From contig SNVD02006154.1 of the NCBI GenBank assembly GCA_013180625.2, forward strand, positions 62,001-126,000: a DNA stretch of 64,000 bases, given 5' to 3'. This document shows, piece by piece, positions 40,056 through 52,500 of the stretch. A program made the translations under genes and the position numbers. The notes below the pieces were generated by a model. It searched no databases. It saw only the letters and a program-made list of their open reading frames with translations, and was not told the origin of the DNA. The number at the start of each line of letters is the position of its first letter. The first letter of the stretch is position 1. Origin of the DNA: Boswellia sacra (Eukaryota > Streptophyta > Magnoliopsida > Sapindales > Burseraceae).

Positions 40056-43000
40056 ATGGCTGGTGAATTTGGACTATCCTTCACGCTTAAGACACCGGAT
40101 ACGGAGCACTACAATGCGGTGGTCACAAACTTGACAGGTTGGGACTGTATACAATGGATCCGGGCGAGCATCAGTACGAGGCAGAAGGAGATGTTTCGTG
40201 CAACATGTTTCGGATTTCTCCTAGACATCCGTCGGCTCTCCTTTCCGTCTTAGTTGGCGCACCACGTGCTTTAGTAGGAGGTTAACACCGTGGGGTTCGA
40301 CCAGGAGATGTGGTTCCTTGTTGAAGGTAAAAAAATGGTTTTCAGATACAATGTTGTTATAAATTCTTAGTTTTACACGTATGATATTTTTAGTTATTTT
40401 ACTGTACTATAGTTGTCATCTTATGTAATTTTTTTTCCTTATTTCTAGGACGACTAATTTGTTTTTCTGTGCACGAGTTCGGTTTGATAACCAGATTACG
40501 ATTTGCTTACACGATGCCACCAATACCGACGATATTGAATCCGTGCCGATTGTTGGATACATATTCGATGGCGTCGACTTGGATCTTATGACTTTGTATC
40601 CCAGACTTAGGGACTTGAATGTGTCTCGTATGCCAGACGAGGATGCCGTGAAGCTAGCCATGTACTACGTGCTTGAGCATTTTTTCATGGCACGAGATAG
40701 ACGCCGACACGTGTCCCGGACATGGTTGAATTTTGTGGACAGACTAGATGAATTTAATACGTATCCATGGGGTTCGTTGTCCTATGAAAAGACATTGGGC
40801 TCAATGAAGAGGGCTTTAGTTGGGAGGTTAGAAAATTGCAAGAGGCGAGCCCAAGCGAAGGTGGCCCAGGTGGAGCGATATAATTTGAAGGGGTGCCCGT
40901 ACGCCTTTCAGGTACATACTGCTATCCATGTGTCCGACCGTGTTTATTTCTGTTTGATGTAATTATAGTCCATGTCACTAACTAACCTGTTCGATGTAAT
41001 TAAGGTTTGGTTGTACGAGGCCGTGCCTTACTTTGGCACTAATTTTGGAAGAGTGCCCTAGGAGTGCGAGTCGAGGATACCACGGTTGTTGAAGTGGGAG
41101 ACAGTTAAGACCCTGGCCTAGAACGTTGCCTACACCGATATACTGAGGGTTAGGAGGCGGGTTAGTACGAATCCTCTGTTACATCGAATTGTCTTGTTTT
41201 TTGTTCACTCCACATTACCTATTTCGCGTGATGGATTATATCTTGACGCAGACTAGGCCGCTCGTCGTTTTAGAGCCCTCCGATGTGGAGCAGTAGACGG
41301 AGTGGTATGCACGGCTCGCTCAGGTAGTTGGCATCCGTAGAGGTGCACATGTGGCTTGGGCAACAGCTGTGGATGCTCTATTATTGGCGGCGGAGAGCAT
41401 TGAGCCAGTTCCTCCGGAGGGTCCTGTAGCTCCACCTCCGGAGGGACCACCAGATCCACCTCCTGAGGGCCCATCTGGTCCACATCCAGAGGGTCCAGCA
41501 GGTCCACCCCCTGAGGGACCAGCTCCACCCCCCGAGGGTCCTTCAGCTCCACCCCTTGAGGGATCAACTGCTCCACCTTCGGAGGGTCCATCAGCACCTC
41601 CTCCAGAGGGTCTAGCAGCACCTCCGCCGGAGGCTCCATCAGCACCACCTCTGAAGGGACCACCAGATCCACCTCCTGCTAGCCCTAATTCCCCTTTTGA
41701 GCCGGATGTGGAGCCAGCAACAGACACGGCCAGTCCTGACATGGACGTAGGGCCTTTCAGTCCACCGCCGGAGCCGTTCCATAGTTTCAGACACCCAGGA
41801 GCATCGACGACGGCATCAGGTCGTGCAACCAGCCACCCAACGCCTATATACGACGGTCCTCCGAGTTCACAGGTATGTAATACGAGTTTAGGGTTATTAA
41901 TTTTCTTGTCCGTATACATTTGATGCTCCGTTGGTTAATGAAGACTCGTGTGACTCTTCTAATGCAGGTGCCGCCAGTCCATGACGACTTCTAGAGCACA
42001 GTTTTGCGTGAACTTGCCCTGTTACGGGCGGAGAATAAGGAAATGCAGGACGAGATAGCTCTTCTCCGCAATGCTGTTCTTGACCTCGGTGCCAACTTCG
42101 GATACGATGACACGGTACGTTTCAATATTTACATATCGTGCGTTGTCATCTCCACAAACGCTTAAGCTGATGGTTATGTTCGACTGATTTCAGGATGCAG
42201 ATGCTGATTCCGACGGAGGTTTGGCTGATGATGGTGACGGTCAGCCGATGGTAGAACCTGATTCCGTCGACAGGACTGTTCCTACTGCCGATGCTCCTTC
42301 GACGGCCTTAGTTTCACGCCGGGGTCGCCCCCTCCTTCCAACTAAGCATAAGCGGAGCCCCTTTGTCAGTCCACCGGGTAGGAAGAGGCAGAGGGTTTAG
42401 CAGCAGAAGGAAGTCGCAAACCACCAGCAGCTACAGTCCGAGGCCCCTGTTCCTCAGCCGGAAGACAATCGATCTCAGGGTCCATCAGCGGGTGTAGGAA
42501 TTGGTCTCATCTTGTGCCCTCCGGTTCCACTTTTTGACCCACGTGCCCCGATAGTAGAAGTTGACATGAAAGCATTCGACGCGTGGCTGGCGGATGACAC
42601 CAAAACTGATCGCGCTGATTTGGCAGTATACAGCGCAGATCATAAGTTCTTCAAGACGCTGCTCGAGCCATCACAGTGGCTTGAAGCTAAGGTAGATTCA
42701 TACCATCTCCGGATGTCGAATATTGCTATATACATTTGGATTTAATATTTAGTAATTATTGTTTTCAGCACATAGACAGCTACTTGTGGTTGCTACGGTG
42801 CAGAGCTCGCGCCATGACCGGACCTGGTGTACAGAGGTCCGCTTTCCTAGACACCACTTTTTGGGTACGTTTTTTGTAGACATCTTACTTTTACTTTTGT
42901 CACTTGTAATTTATGATTCCTTCAATGCGCTAACTGAACTCATGAACTTGCAGTTGAAAATGAAGTCGTTGTGGGAGCTATACTCGGAGAGACTGGACGA

Positions 43001-43784
43001 CATTAGCTGGGTGAGTGAGGAGGACATGGTCCAGTATGTCCTGGGACAGATGCCCCTCGCTGGAACACCATGGGTCGACGTGGACAGGGTGAGAACATTT
43101 ATATTCACTGAGTTAGTATTTGCTATCTTATTTAAAATGTTGTGATTGATTTCCATTTCCATGTTGTCAATTCGTTTTCAGCTCTATCTCCCAGTTCACC
43201 TCACCGATGATCATTGGGTGGTAGCTGAGGTGCAATTGAATCGCCGTCACATTTCCATATACGACTCATCTATTGGTCATACTTCTGTAGATATAGTCAT
43301 GCAGACAGTCCGGTGCCTCGCTGAGATACTATCCCGTATGGTGTCAATGGAGGTTTACGGTATTCCTGACTATCCCGCAACCCCATTTGACATTATGCGA
43401 ATCGAGGACGTGGAGCAGGTGCCACAACAGGAGCCTGGGGGAGAGGCATGCGGCATGTACTATTTGAAGTACATCGAGTTCCTAGCAGGGGGCATTCCAC
43501 TGATTGAGATTAAGGCATTCCCGGACGACGAATGCCGAGAGAGAATTGCGGTAAAACTTTGGCTCAGTCACGAAAACCCACAGGCACAAGAGGCCGCCCC
43601 GACCATCACGGTGCCTAGACCTCCTGTGCCTCAGGGGCTGTTGCCTCAACCGGTAGTGCCTGCTGATGTTGCAGCCACTACCGCGACTGCTGATGATCTG
43701 TCCGGGGATGTTATGACCACTATTGCCCATGACGACGTTGATTCAGCGGAGGTCGAGTAGCAGCCGAGCATGTTGGGACCATGA
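40056..43784 (+). pseudogene. DUF1985 / Ulp1 (C48) protease gene of the MULE, amber-riddled
   Basis: Exons 40056-40326, 40449-40911, 41005-41160, 41252-41872, 41968-42114, 42194-42691, 42769-42864, 42954-43088, 43182-43784, all with GT-AG sites; from exon 3 on every exon is in phase. Order: DUF1985 (FRATCFGFLLDI, VHEFGLIT, YNLKGCPYAFQ), a proline-rich PPEGP repeat region (41400-41700), coiled coil (LRAENKEMQDEIALLRNAVL), nuclear-type basic stretch, then the protease with His in DDHWVVAEV, Asp in SIYDSS, Gln in VPQQEPGGEACG and its Cys. In-frame TAG at 40251, 40272, 40275, 41059, 41119, 41294, 41992, 42398 and 43758, plus a 1-nt loss near 40503; no TAA or TGA until TGA at 43782. Related to Kaonashi-type Ulp genes; inactive as read. 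Confidence 0.85.
41405..41690 (+). repeat. Proline-rich PPEGP coding repeats
   Basis: About a dozen 18-30 bp units of the form CCACCTCCGGAGGGTCCA encoding (A/S)PPPEGP within exon 4. The opposite strand also lacks stops, which produces a spurious Gly/Ser-rich frame. Confidence 0.85.
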
Positions 43785-44001
43785 GATCACCTATTTTTTT
43801 GTATATATTATGTTTAGTTACACATTTTTGTTTTGTTTATAGTTTCTGGACACTAACACATTATTGTATAGTACATTTTTTATAGTAGCACATGGTTACA
43901 ATGTATAGTTGTACGAAAACTTGTAAATACACATTATTGTATAGTGACATTGTTTAATGGGTTAATCATGTATAGTTGTACGAAAACTTGTAAATACACA
44001 T

Positions 44002-45179
44002 TGTACGAAAATTTTTACAACAAAAGTACAACTCTCTTCAAAGAGTAGATAAAGAATATAAAAGCTCTCTAGACTTAATATTTCTCTTGTTTTTTGCTTG
44101 ATAGATGCCTCTCTTACTCTGTTTGAATGCATGGGAGAAGGGCTCCTTTTATAGGCAAATGGGATGAACTTAATCAAGTGAAGACACCAACTCCAAATTT
44201 TCTGCCCACCGTAAAAACTGTAATCTTGTTTGCCACTTTTTTCAATGTTCCGTTTGAAATTTGAAAATCTACAAAACATAAAAGATCTTCACATTTGAAT
44301 AAGCTTTCCAACGCATCAAGAACCAAGTCATTTGAATATTTTTAGCTCAAGATATGGCCAAAATACCATTCACCGCTCATGTGAATTGATTTTTCTTCCA
44401 TATGTCAGTCCACCGACTTGCATGTGTATTATGTCGGCCTTTTGTTTGAAATTTAAATTTATTAAAAGAATATGAAATGTGATCCATTGAATCATCTTTC
44501 CAATGCCATAAGAATCAAGTCATTTGGATATCTCTAGCTCAAGATATGGACAACACACCATTTGGTACTCATATGAGTTGATTTTTCTTCTCTGTGTCAG
44601 TCCACTGAATTGCATGTCAATTATGTCAGCCTTCCATTTGAAATTTGAATTTCTTCAAAACATATAAAATGTGTCCTATTAAGTCTTTTTTCCAATTCCA
44701 CAAGAATCAAGTCATTTTGATATTTCTATCATTTTGATATTTCTATCTCAAGATATGTCTGAAAGAGTATTCAATGCTCATGTTAGCTGCTTCCGTTTGT
44801 CTTTCAAATTGCATGATAATTTGGACAACCTTACACTTGAAATTTGAATTTCTTTAAAACATATGAAATGTTATAAATTGAGTAAAATTTCCAAAGGGTC
44901 AAGAATCACTCATTTGGATATCTGTAGAAAAATATATGACCAATTGATTGAACATTGCTCATATGACACATTCCTTGAATCAAACCTTGTTCTTAAAATT
45001 TGGTGCCTTTAACATGTAGTATTCTCCTTAGATTCAACAATTCATTTTAATAAGCCTCATCTTGATTTTGCAATTATTTCAATAATCTTATTCTTGCACA
45101 TAAATAAACATGTTAGTAAATCTTGATGAATCAATGTGTATTGTTATCATCAAATTATCATGTAGCCTTAGGGCTAACA
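44002..45179 (-). repeat. LTR (copia-like) lying in the MULE, minus orientation
   Basis: Read on the minus strand it starts TGTTAGCCCTAAGGCTACAT at 45179; upstream (45180-45191) is GCAAGGGGAGAT, which looks like a polypurine tract before a 3' LTR. A TATA box (TATAAAAGG) lies at about 44148-44156. The left end is placed at CGTACA (44002), but CGTACAA-type phrases recur at 43913 and 43978, so it is uncertain. No 5-bp target duplication was found (CACAT against ATCTC). A copy in the other orientation starts at 63629. Confidence 0.6.
44270..44990. repeat. About 180-bp tandem repeats inside the LTR
   Basis: Four diverged units sharing AAGTCATTTGGATATCTCTA, GCTCAAGATATGGMC, TTGAAATTTRAATTT and a variable TGTCAGTCCAC. 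Units start near 44290, 44475, 44660 and 44840. Confidence 0.8.
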
Positions 45180-45185
45180 ATCTCC

Positions 45186-45480
45186 CCTTGCTTCAGAGGT
45201 TATGGAAGGTGCAATGGAGAGCGAAGGAGGAAATCTATTCATGGATGCATTGTTAGTCAAGATCTGTCTGTATTGAACTTGGTTATAGTTAAGAAGGATG
45301 AGAATGATCTACCTGGGTTGACAGACAGTGAAAACCCAAGGATGAGGGGTCCAAAGAGGGCATCCGAGATTAGGAAGCTTTTTAGCCTCTCAAAGGAGGA
45401 TGATGTTCTGAAGTATCCGGATGATGTTCTGTGAACACCTACCACAGAACATTCACAACAATATCTGGCAAGAAAGTTAG
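45186..45480 (+). pseudogene. RPS6: Captured 40S ribosomal protein S6 fragment
   Basis: [20 protein letters not shown], then [20 protein letters not shown] and [20 protein letters not shown] match the middle of eS6. The frame is then broken by a tandem duplication of GGATGATGTTCTG at about 45395-45430; RPS6 similarity resumes out of frame (NTYHRTFTT, SGKKV) to about 45480. No introns within. Start and C-terminus are missing. It lies between the LTR and the right TIR, inside the MULE. Confidence 0.85.
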
Positions 45481-45658
45481 GGGTACCGTATGATGTCACT
45501 TAACAGCAAAACTGACGGAAGAGGTGCCCATGATGAATTTCGAAAAAGTCAGGGCTACCGTATGATGAAAAGTAACAAACAGTGTTTCCGAATGTAATTA
45601 AGTCAAAAACCTAGGGGGGGTCTTTGTGATAGAACATACATGTTTCTCGTGTTTTCTG

Positions 45659-46552
45659 GTCCAACAACCATTGTATACAATGAGTATGTGTAAACTTTCC
45701 ATTTCCTGCATGATTGAGACATATCATATCATATAAGCTCCGTGGACAAAAAATAATTACGAAATTGCTTGCAAAAGTCCAAAAAACAAGTGTTCTGCCA
45801 AAACGCTCAACGACACTCGACATATACACTCGACACTCGACACTCGACTATCTTTGGCAACCGACACTTGTCAAGTTTGTCACTCGACGCACGTACTCGA
45901 AAGCTCGACAAAATAGTCTCCACAACTCTCGAAACACTCGGCATGCATGGTTTGAGACATCTACAGGTCGGTTCCCCGCGTCCGACACTCGACTCTCGAC
46001 ACGCGACACACGAATTTTCGACAATCCACAAGACCCTCGACGGCACTCGAACCCGCGACACTCGAACCTAGAATCGACGCAATGCCTAGACACTCGAAAC
46101 CACCATCCGAATTGTCGACATTCGGTCCGACAGAACTTCTCGACACTCGACGAGACTTCTCAACACTCGACGACGCTCGACTAGACTCGACGACACTCGA
46201 AGACACCCCTCTTCTTCAACCTTCGACTGCGAAAACAGATTTTTGCACACCAACAGCCAATTTCCAGCATTTTTTCACATAGACGGCACTATCTCTACCC
46301 TTAGCTCACATACATAACCCATTTTTAAGCCATATAATTCGATCTGTTACTGGTTTCTTTGTTCTTTGTTTTGCTTTGTCTTTCTTCAAATTCGGCCTAA
46401 GGATATGAAATAACAAAGGTTTCGGGAATTTATTATAGGACAGGGGTATTTTTGTCTTTTAGACACCAAAGTGTCTATGGGATGAAAATAATTCAGAACA
46501 TGTCCATTTTTCAAACAAGCCCCCTAAATTTGTCTATTTTCTCAATTTTCCC
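45659..46552 (-). repeat. Right terminal inverted repeat of the MULE
   Basis: Inverted copy of 34822-35880 with CACTCGACAC / CGACACTCGA repeats at 45810-46200. About 165 bp shorter than the left copy because of repeat-number and indel differences. Confidence 0.9.
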
Positions 46553-46560
46553 CAAAGTAT

Positions 46561-48125
46561 TTGTATGTATGACCAAAAATGATCCGCGTGTACAAATTTT
46601 ATATGCTCTAAAATTTTTAACTCAAATGATGTAATAGTAATAAATTTATGGTTTAATTTCAATGTCATTTATATATCGTAGAGAATTGTTTCAAGCTTTC
46701 ATATAAATATCAAATGTATTTTGATATGTACATATGCTTTGAAATGTTGGAGCGTTTGACTCCATTAGAAGTGTTTTTATATTCAAACAGTGATCGTAAA
46801 TTGCTGTTTCTAGCTAAATAGGTAAATTTGTTAACTAAAAATAAATAAAATAAATTATTATAACTAAGGGTCTGTTTGATTTGTCAACTGAAATCTGAAT
46901 CTATTCAGATTTAAGTGATTAAAATAATTTTTTTGGTTTGTTTTATCAACTAAACACTTATTTTTAGACAAAATTGTCTGAATAGAGAAAGTGAAATCTC
47001 TTTCAGAACTTTTAAACCATTAAAATATCTAAATTATCCTTTTCTATCCTCTCAACTTCTCCCTTTAGTCTGGCCCGCCACCCTACTCAATACCACTTTG
47101 CCAACCCGTCACATCATCTTCTTAACATCATGTAATCTTCTAAACACTTATAATGCAAATATATTTATATATTTTGTTATAAGGACAAGAATAAATATGT
47201 AAAATGTAATTTAAATTAAGAACATAATATTATTTATATTTATTTATATTTGGATTTCAAAATTTAATTAATATATATTTAATTAAATTTCAAATTTTTT
47301 CAATAATGTTTGTTATATATTGTAATAAATTATCATCAATAAATAAAAATGATTAGTATAATATAATTATTTAATAATTAGAATTTTGGTTTCATTTTAT
47401 TAAATATTTATTTTTTAAATGATTGTAATAAATATAATATTGACTATTTAAATGATAAGATAATGTAAACATTTTATATTTTAACAAGGGTTAAAAAGTC
47501 ATATTAAAATTAAAATATTCGCTTACCATTTTTTTTGTGATATATAAAATAGTAAACAAATATTCTATTAAGTGGTATAAATTAACTCCTAAAAAATGTC
47601 TAGATCTAAAAAGTGTTAAGTGATTAAAACAAACACCACCTAAGTATCATACTGATATTTTTCTAAAACAATACTATTATTGCTTTCGATACTTAATTTT
47701 ATCTCTAAAGAACTATTTAGCCAAAACAGTAGTTGTATGTCCAAGTTTAGTTTCATATATATATATATATATATGTATCTATATATATATATGTATGTAT
47801 ATATATATATGTATGTATATATATTAATTGTGATCAATAGTTAAAATGTTTACATTTAGTGCTATTAACTTGCCTCATTTAGTTAAGTTAGATGGATGGT
47901 TAAAAATAATTTTAAGCTAAAATATATGTAATCAAGCCCTTTTTGTGGCATTATATGATCCTTTAGTCTAACCCATATTATTTCTTCTTATTTAATCATG
48001 AGAAGGAAAAGATATTCTAAATTTACTAAAGGTTATCCATCATGCATTGTCCAATGAACTATAAATTTTCCAATTTAGAATTGAAATTAAGAAATTAACT
48101 TGAGATTTACTGTAATTTTTTTAGG
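46561..48125. other. AT-rich spacer with a possible MITE and microsatellite
   Basis: GGGTCTGTTTGATTTGTC at about 46868 and the inverted CAAACACCACC at about 47630 could be ends of a 0.77-kb non-autonomous element, but no clear target duplication exists. A TA/GTATGTA microsatellite spans about 47755-47827. Confidence 0.4.
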
Positions 48126-48139
48126 TATCACTACAAGAA

Positions 48140-48485
48140 CGGCGGGCCTACCGCGGTTTAAGCCCGCCGTATAAAATGGCGACGTAAAAAATAAATTAAC
48201 TTTTTACCGCGGTTTCGGACCGCAGTAAAAAATTTTTAACCGTGGGCGGTTAGCCCGCCGTTAAAATTCGTGGTGGGTGTAAGTTTTTTTATCGCGGGCC
48301 TTAGCCCGCGGTAAAAACTTAACGGCGGGCTAATCTGCCCGCGGTGAAAGCTTTATACTTCGGGCTTGAGGCCCGCCGTTAAATTATATACCGCGGGCCT
48401 TGACCCACCGTAAATATTTTATTATTTTTAATTTTTTAACCGCGGGCTGTGGCCCGCGATAAAAAGTCAACCCGCGGTAAAAAGT
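48140..48485. repeat. GC-rich subterminal repeats of the second CACTA element
   Basis: More than ten copies of GCGGGC / GCCCGC with adjoining TTTTTACCGCGG, some as inverted pairs such as GGCGGGC...GCCCGCC. They contrast with AT-rich flanks and are dense in CG and CHG sites. Confidence 0.85.
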
Positions 48486-48916
48486 GCTTTTTTGGTTTAC
48501 CTGTAGTTTCATGGGCCATTTGTAATTTTCATCCTGACCTATAACTGTATTTTCACCTGTAGCCATATTTTCAATATAATTCACATATGAATAGCTGAAC
48601 TAACAAAATGACATTGCAATAAAAAATAAGAATACAACATCAAAGTATATTTAAATACACAAATTAATAAGTTATACATTCACATACAACATAAGAATAT
48701 CAAGTTATTTGCAATCTGAACAATAATAGAAGTCTAGAACTATAAAATGTGTCTAAAAGTCTTATTCCTATTGAAGTTGTCATATGAAAACAAACCTGCA
48801 CAAATAAAATGTAATAATTAGATGTCTTACTATTACTAAGCTTATTAGAGTTTAGATAAATATTACAAACCAAAATTTGTTTATTACTGAGTAATGATAA
48901 ATAACTTCATATATAC

Positions 48917-49307
48917 CTAATTCTCCTCATTCTCCTCTTCATTTGTTGTTGCGACGTTCGTGTTGACGCGACTTCGGTGTGCACTGGAAGCATCCGGAAC
49001 TGAAGCCTAAGACATTTTAAAACTTTTAGTCCTAAATATTTCATCATCAAGTCCGATTTTTTCATATATCATTTGTGAGAAAGGAACATCAAGTTAAAGT
49101 TAAGTAAATACCTGAGGTCGCACAGGTGGTTGCAGCTGCTCTTCGATGTCTGGAAATTTCTGTTGCAGAAAGTTGTACAGCTGGGTATTGTAGTCCTTCA
49201 GTTCTTTGTTCTCCACCTGCATTTCATGCAACTCTTGATGCAATTTCTCCACATCAACAGGTTGAGAAGAGCAGTGACTTTTAATAGTGGACGGGGATGG
49301 ACCATTC
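48917..49307 (-). pseudogene. 3' end of an En/Spm-type accessory transposase gene
   Basis: Two exons, 49112-49307 and 48917-49006, joined by good GT-AG sites and ending TAG. They encode NGPSPSTIKSH, a coiled coil (VEKLHQELHEMQVENKELKD), QPPVRPQ, and an acidic tail TNEEENEEN. A coiled coil near a short acidic C-terminus fits the tails of plant Ptta/En/Spm proteins. The earlier exons are not found, so this is a deletion remnant. Confidence 0.5.
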
Positions 49308-51992
49308 CTTAAATGGGAACCAGAAATTAGCAATATCAGTATTGTTTCCGCTGGAGATAGTAAGCAACAGTGAGGTCTCCCGAAACAATTTGAAGAAAAG
49401 TACTCAAAATAAAGCTTGCTTGTTTTCCGATTTTGTTTTTGTTCTTGAGCAAGAAGACATAATGTCATATGTTTTCAAACACTAAATCCTTATCTTATAT
49501 GTATATGAGAAGAATAGATCATAACTAGATCAAAAATTTTGGCAAGCATTTGGTTAGCTAACTACTGAATACAAGCCTAATTGTATTGTCCACAAACCAG
49601 TGATGTGGCCTGAAGGCGATTTACGTACAAATTATATACTTAAAGAAATTTCTATATTCCATGTAATATCATGCATTTCGTCTATCTGACTTATGGACAA
49701 AACTATTAACTCATAGATTTCTTTCTTTTTTTTTAATTCTAAATTAGACTACAAAGCATAACAGGTACTATTGAGACCTAATTCATGCAGCTCATTGTCT
49801 ACTACTGAGCGTTTCTACATTTCCTCAACATTTACAATTAAAAAGTGTGCATTAATTACTAGCGATACTCAGTATCATTCTAAAACTTCAATTAATTTGT
49901 CAACAATCAAGCTTGATTAGCTACAACAATTTTCCAACTTCTAAGTATACCATCCCATAACAAAAAAGCTGTCAAAGAGATTGATGGAGGGACAGGATCT
50001 AGTGCTTTCTTTGCTCATCATCCAAACAAGAAGAAAAAGAGTGAGTAAAAGTACATGGCTATATGATAGATTTTTAACTCACACTGGCTATGCGTGGATT
50101 AGTGTATGTATTTTGAAAGTTAAATATTAAGTATTGTTCAGGCATGTGCTTTCCTACTTTGAATTTATTCAATTATGAAACTTTGTTGTTTAGTTGAAAT
50201 GAAACCGAAACTCTAGCTGCATCCTACTCATGATCATCCTAGTTTTAATCAAAAGTAGTGTTTCCTTCTATTTGTAGTGTTTGCATTTATGTTTACATCT
50301 TTTAAGTCACTTTAATTAATTTTTTTTTTAATTTGATGGAAAGTTGAGAAAGCTTTTAAATTATTTATAATACTTGGCTAAGTTTGATCATTGTATTTTT
50401 AGTTAATTTGAAAGCACTTCTGCTTATAGATATAAGTAATAAATTCATTCCAAGCTCTTAAATGAATAATAGTGATCATATTGGAGGATATTATATTCAT
50501 TATTCGAAAAAAGAAAAAAATTAAAGAATTAATTATTATTATTATTATTATAACTTAATTAATTTTCCTTACTCTTCTATAGAGGAGATAGCTTAAATAA
50601 CCGCTGAGAAGTTCAGTAGATCGCAACTGCCACAAATGATTTTGAGAGAAGCTGAAAATGAACAATATAAAACAGCCAATCCAAAATCAGAGACTTATCA
50701 ACAGTCTTCGAGACAGTAACAAACTGCAGATGGACAAACAACATACAGCTGATCAGAACTTATGTCAACAGAGGATCAAAATGAGACGATTGCCCAAGTA
50801 TATAAGAATATTAATGCTACCTGCAGGTAAGATATATAAAATAGTTTGGAAAGTATTTGAACCAATTAAGCGTTTCTTTCACTCTTAGATCCTGTTCTAG
50901 GAAATTAAATGGAGGCAACCACATTCAACAATTCAATCAATTTAAAATATGATCTGAAGGCTATTTCCCCCCAAAATTATTCAAGTCTTTTTGTGGACTG
51001 TAGTGCTTGAAAAAATCAATACAATTCAAGTTATGCAGATTAAGAGATTTCAAAGTGCGAAGTGACCTCTATCGAGGTTTCATATAGCAAGAATGCAATA
51101 GCAAAATCTTTGAGGGTAAAAGAACGATTCTTTCGGACAAATTCAAAATTTTTGGCATCTCTTTTGACTTCAGTCACTAAAATACTTTTTCAGAATACAT
51201 CTTTCTTCTCTATTAACCAACGAGGAAGGATTGCTGGTCTGATTAAGTTCTTGTGGTACTTTTCAGAATCACTAGAGTAACTCCCTTATCTTTTGTGCTT
51301 TCTGTTTAATTGGATTAAGTTAGACTTTAAACTGATCTCTTCTTCGGTTTAAAGAGCAAGTACTAAGTTAGTGATCAGCTCAGCTTAAAATTTGGATATA
51401 AATTTCTAGTCTACTTTGTACAATTCAACTAAATATCTTTTGAATTTTTTACTAATTGACTCCCACAAACCAACTCAATGCTTGAGCTTGACTTCATCTT
51501 TTGAGCTCCGAGTCTTTTGACTTGAGTTGTTTTTCTTGACCAGCCTCTAGGAAAAAGAACCCATGTACCAAAACAGTTGAAGGCAAGTGGGTGAACACAC
51601 ACGTTCACTATCCAATTCCAATACAAGCACTGACACAAAAAAACAAATCAAAAAGCAAAATTTGGGAAACCAAACGAAGAAAAGAAACTTTGATACCAAA
51701 ATCCCACCTCAATCCCATTACACCAAAAGAGCAATCAATCACACACAGAGTGATGATATTGAAATACACAAAGCTACTACACCACAAACAAGAATTAGCA
51801 ATTCAAAATCCAGTCTTTCAACCGAATTAAACAGCTTTAATCACATTCAAACAGTTCAATCTCAACACAAACCATTAAAAAAAATCAATTATTCAATCCC
51901 GATTAGAAATTCATGAAATTAACGATTAGAAATTCAAAATCCCGATTGAATTTAACTGATTTGATGAAATGTGAGATGTGAGATGAATTGAT

Positions 51993-51994
<2 letters not shown>
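49308..51994. other. Interior of the second CACTA element, no gene recognised
   Basis: AT-rich. A 76-codon frame at 50658-50888 has no family I know and no context; I do not call it a gene. Confidence 0.45.
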
Positions 51995-52031
<37 letters not shown>

Positions 52032-52500
52032 GCGATACCTGTAAATGTGAGATAAAGATGGAGACAACAGAGAGCGATTGAGTCGTCGACAGAGACAGAG
52101 ACAGAGCCAGCAATCGCGAAAGGTAGAGAATAGAGAGGGTGACTGAGCGGCGACGGAGGGTGACTGAGCGGCGACGGAGATAGAGGTAGCGACACCGATG
52201 GAGGCAGACGGACACGAGAGAGAGTGACTGAGCGGCGACGGAGACAGAGGCAGCGACACCGATGGAGGCAGACGGAGACGAGAGAGAGTGATGAGCGCCG
52301 ATCGAGATTGAGAGAGCGACAGCGACGGAGACAATTACAGGGACCAGAGAGACAGATGAGATTAGACGATAGAGAGGATTAGGGATTGCAAAATTAGGGA
52401 TTGCGAGAGGAGGGAAATTAGGGATTGTGAGAGGAGGGAAATTAGAGGGAAATTAGGGATTGCGAGAGGAGGGAAATTAGGAATTAGACGACTAGGAGGG
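51995..52500 (-). promoter_or_regulatory. Leader-like GA-rich zone at the right end of the second CACTA element
   Basis: A (GA)n run at 51998-52027, then near-repeats of GACTGAGCGGCGACGGAG (three or four), then GGGATTGCGAGAGGAGGGAA repeats at 52380-52490. It mirrors the purine-rich zone at the right end of the larger element. The serine/leucine-rich frames on the minus strand are artefacts of the CT run. Confidence 0.4.

Larger units (their letters stand above)
34822..46552 (+). mobile_element. Long-TIR Mutator-like element, 11.7 kb, with transposase and Ulp1 gene
   Basis: The ends, GAGAAAATTGAGAAAATAGA and, read inward from the right, GGGAAAATTGAGAAAATAGA, differ at one of 20 bases and are flanked by CAAAGTAT (34814-34821, 46553-46560). 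Terminal inverted repeats run about 1.06 kb at left (to 35880) and 0.89 kb at right (from 45659). Inside are a MURA-type transposase and a DUF1985/Ulp1 gene, both on the plus strand and both broken, plus an RPS6 fragment and an LTR. The plan fits the Ulp1-bearing MULEs known from Arabidopsis (Kaonashi) and cucurbits. Eight bases match exactly; nine is usual for MULEs, and the ninth differs. Confidence 0.9.

Noticed and set aside
41253..41919. Minus-strand Gly/Ser-rich proteins opposite the Ulp1 gene
   Set aside because: They mirror the PPEGP repeat region; splice sites, phases and domains support only the plus strand.
40251..43760. TAG read as sense (stop-codon recoding) in the Ulp1 gene
   Set aside because: A plant nuclear genome uses the standard code, a nearby 1-nt loss also breaks the gene, and CHG deamination explains TAG-only stops.
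44002..45179. Clean solo LTR insertion in the MULE
   Set aside because: No matching 5-bp flanks, and the left end is blurred by repeated CGTACAA phrases, so only the LTR identity is claimed.
46868..47645. hAT-like MITE
   Set aside because: Ends are only loosely inverted and no 8-bp duplication fits; kept as a possibility in the spacer entry, not called as an element.
51903..52334. Ser/Leu-rich minus-strand proteins
   Set aside because: Artefacts of the (GA)n run and adjoining GACGGAG repeats.
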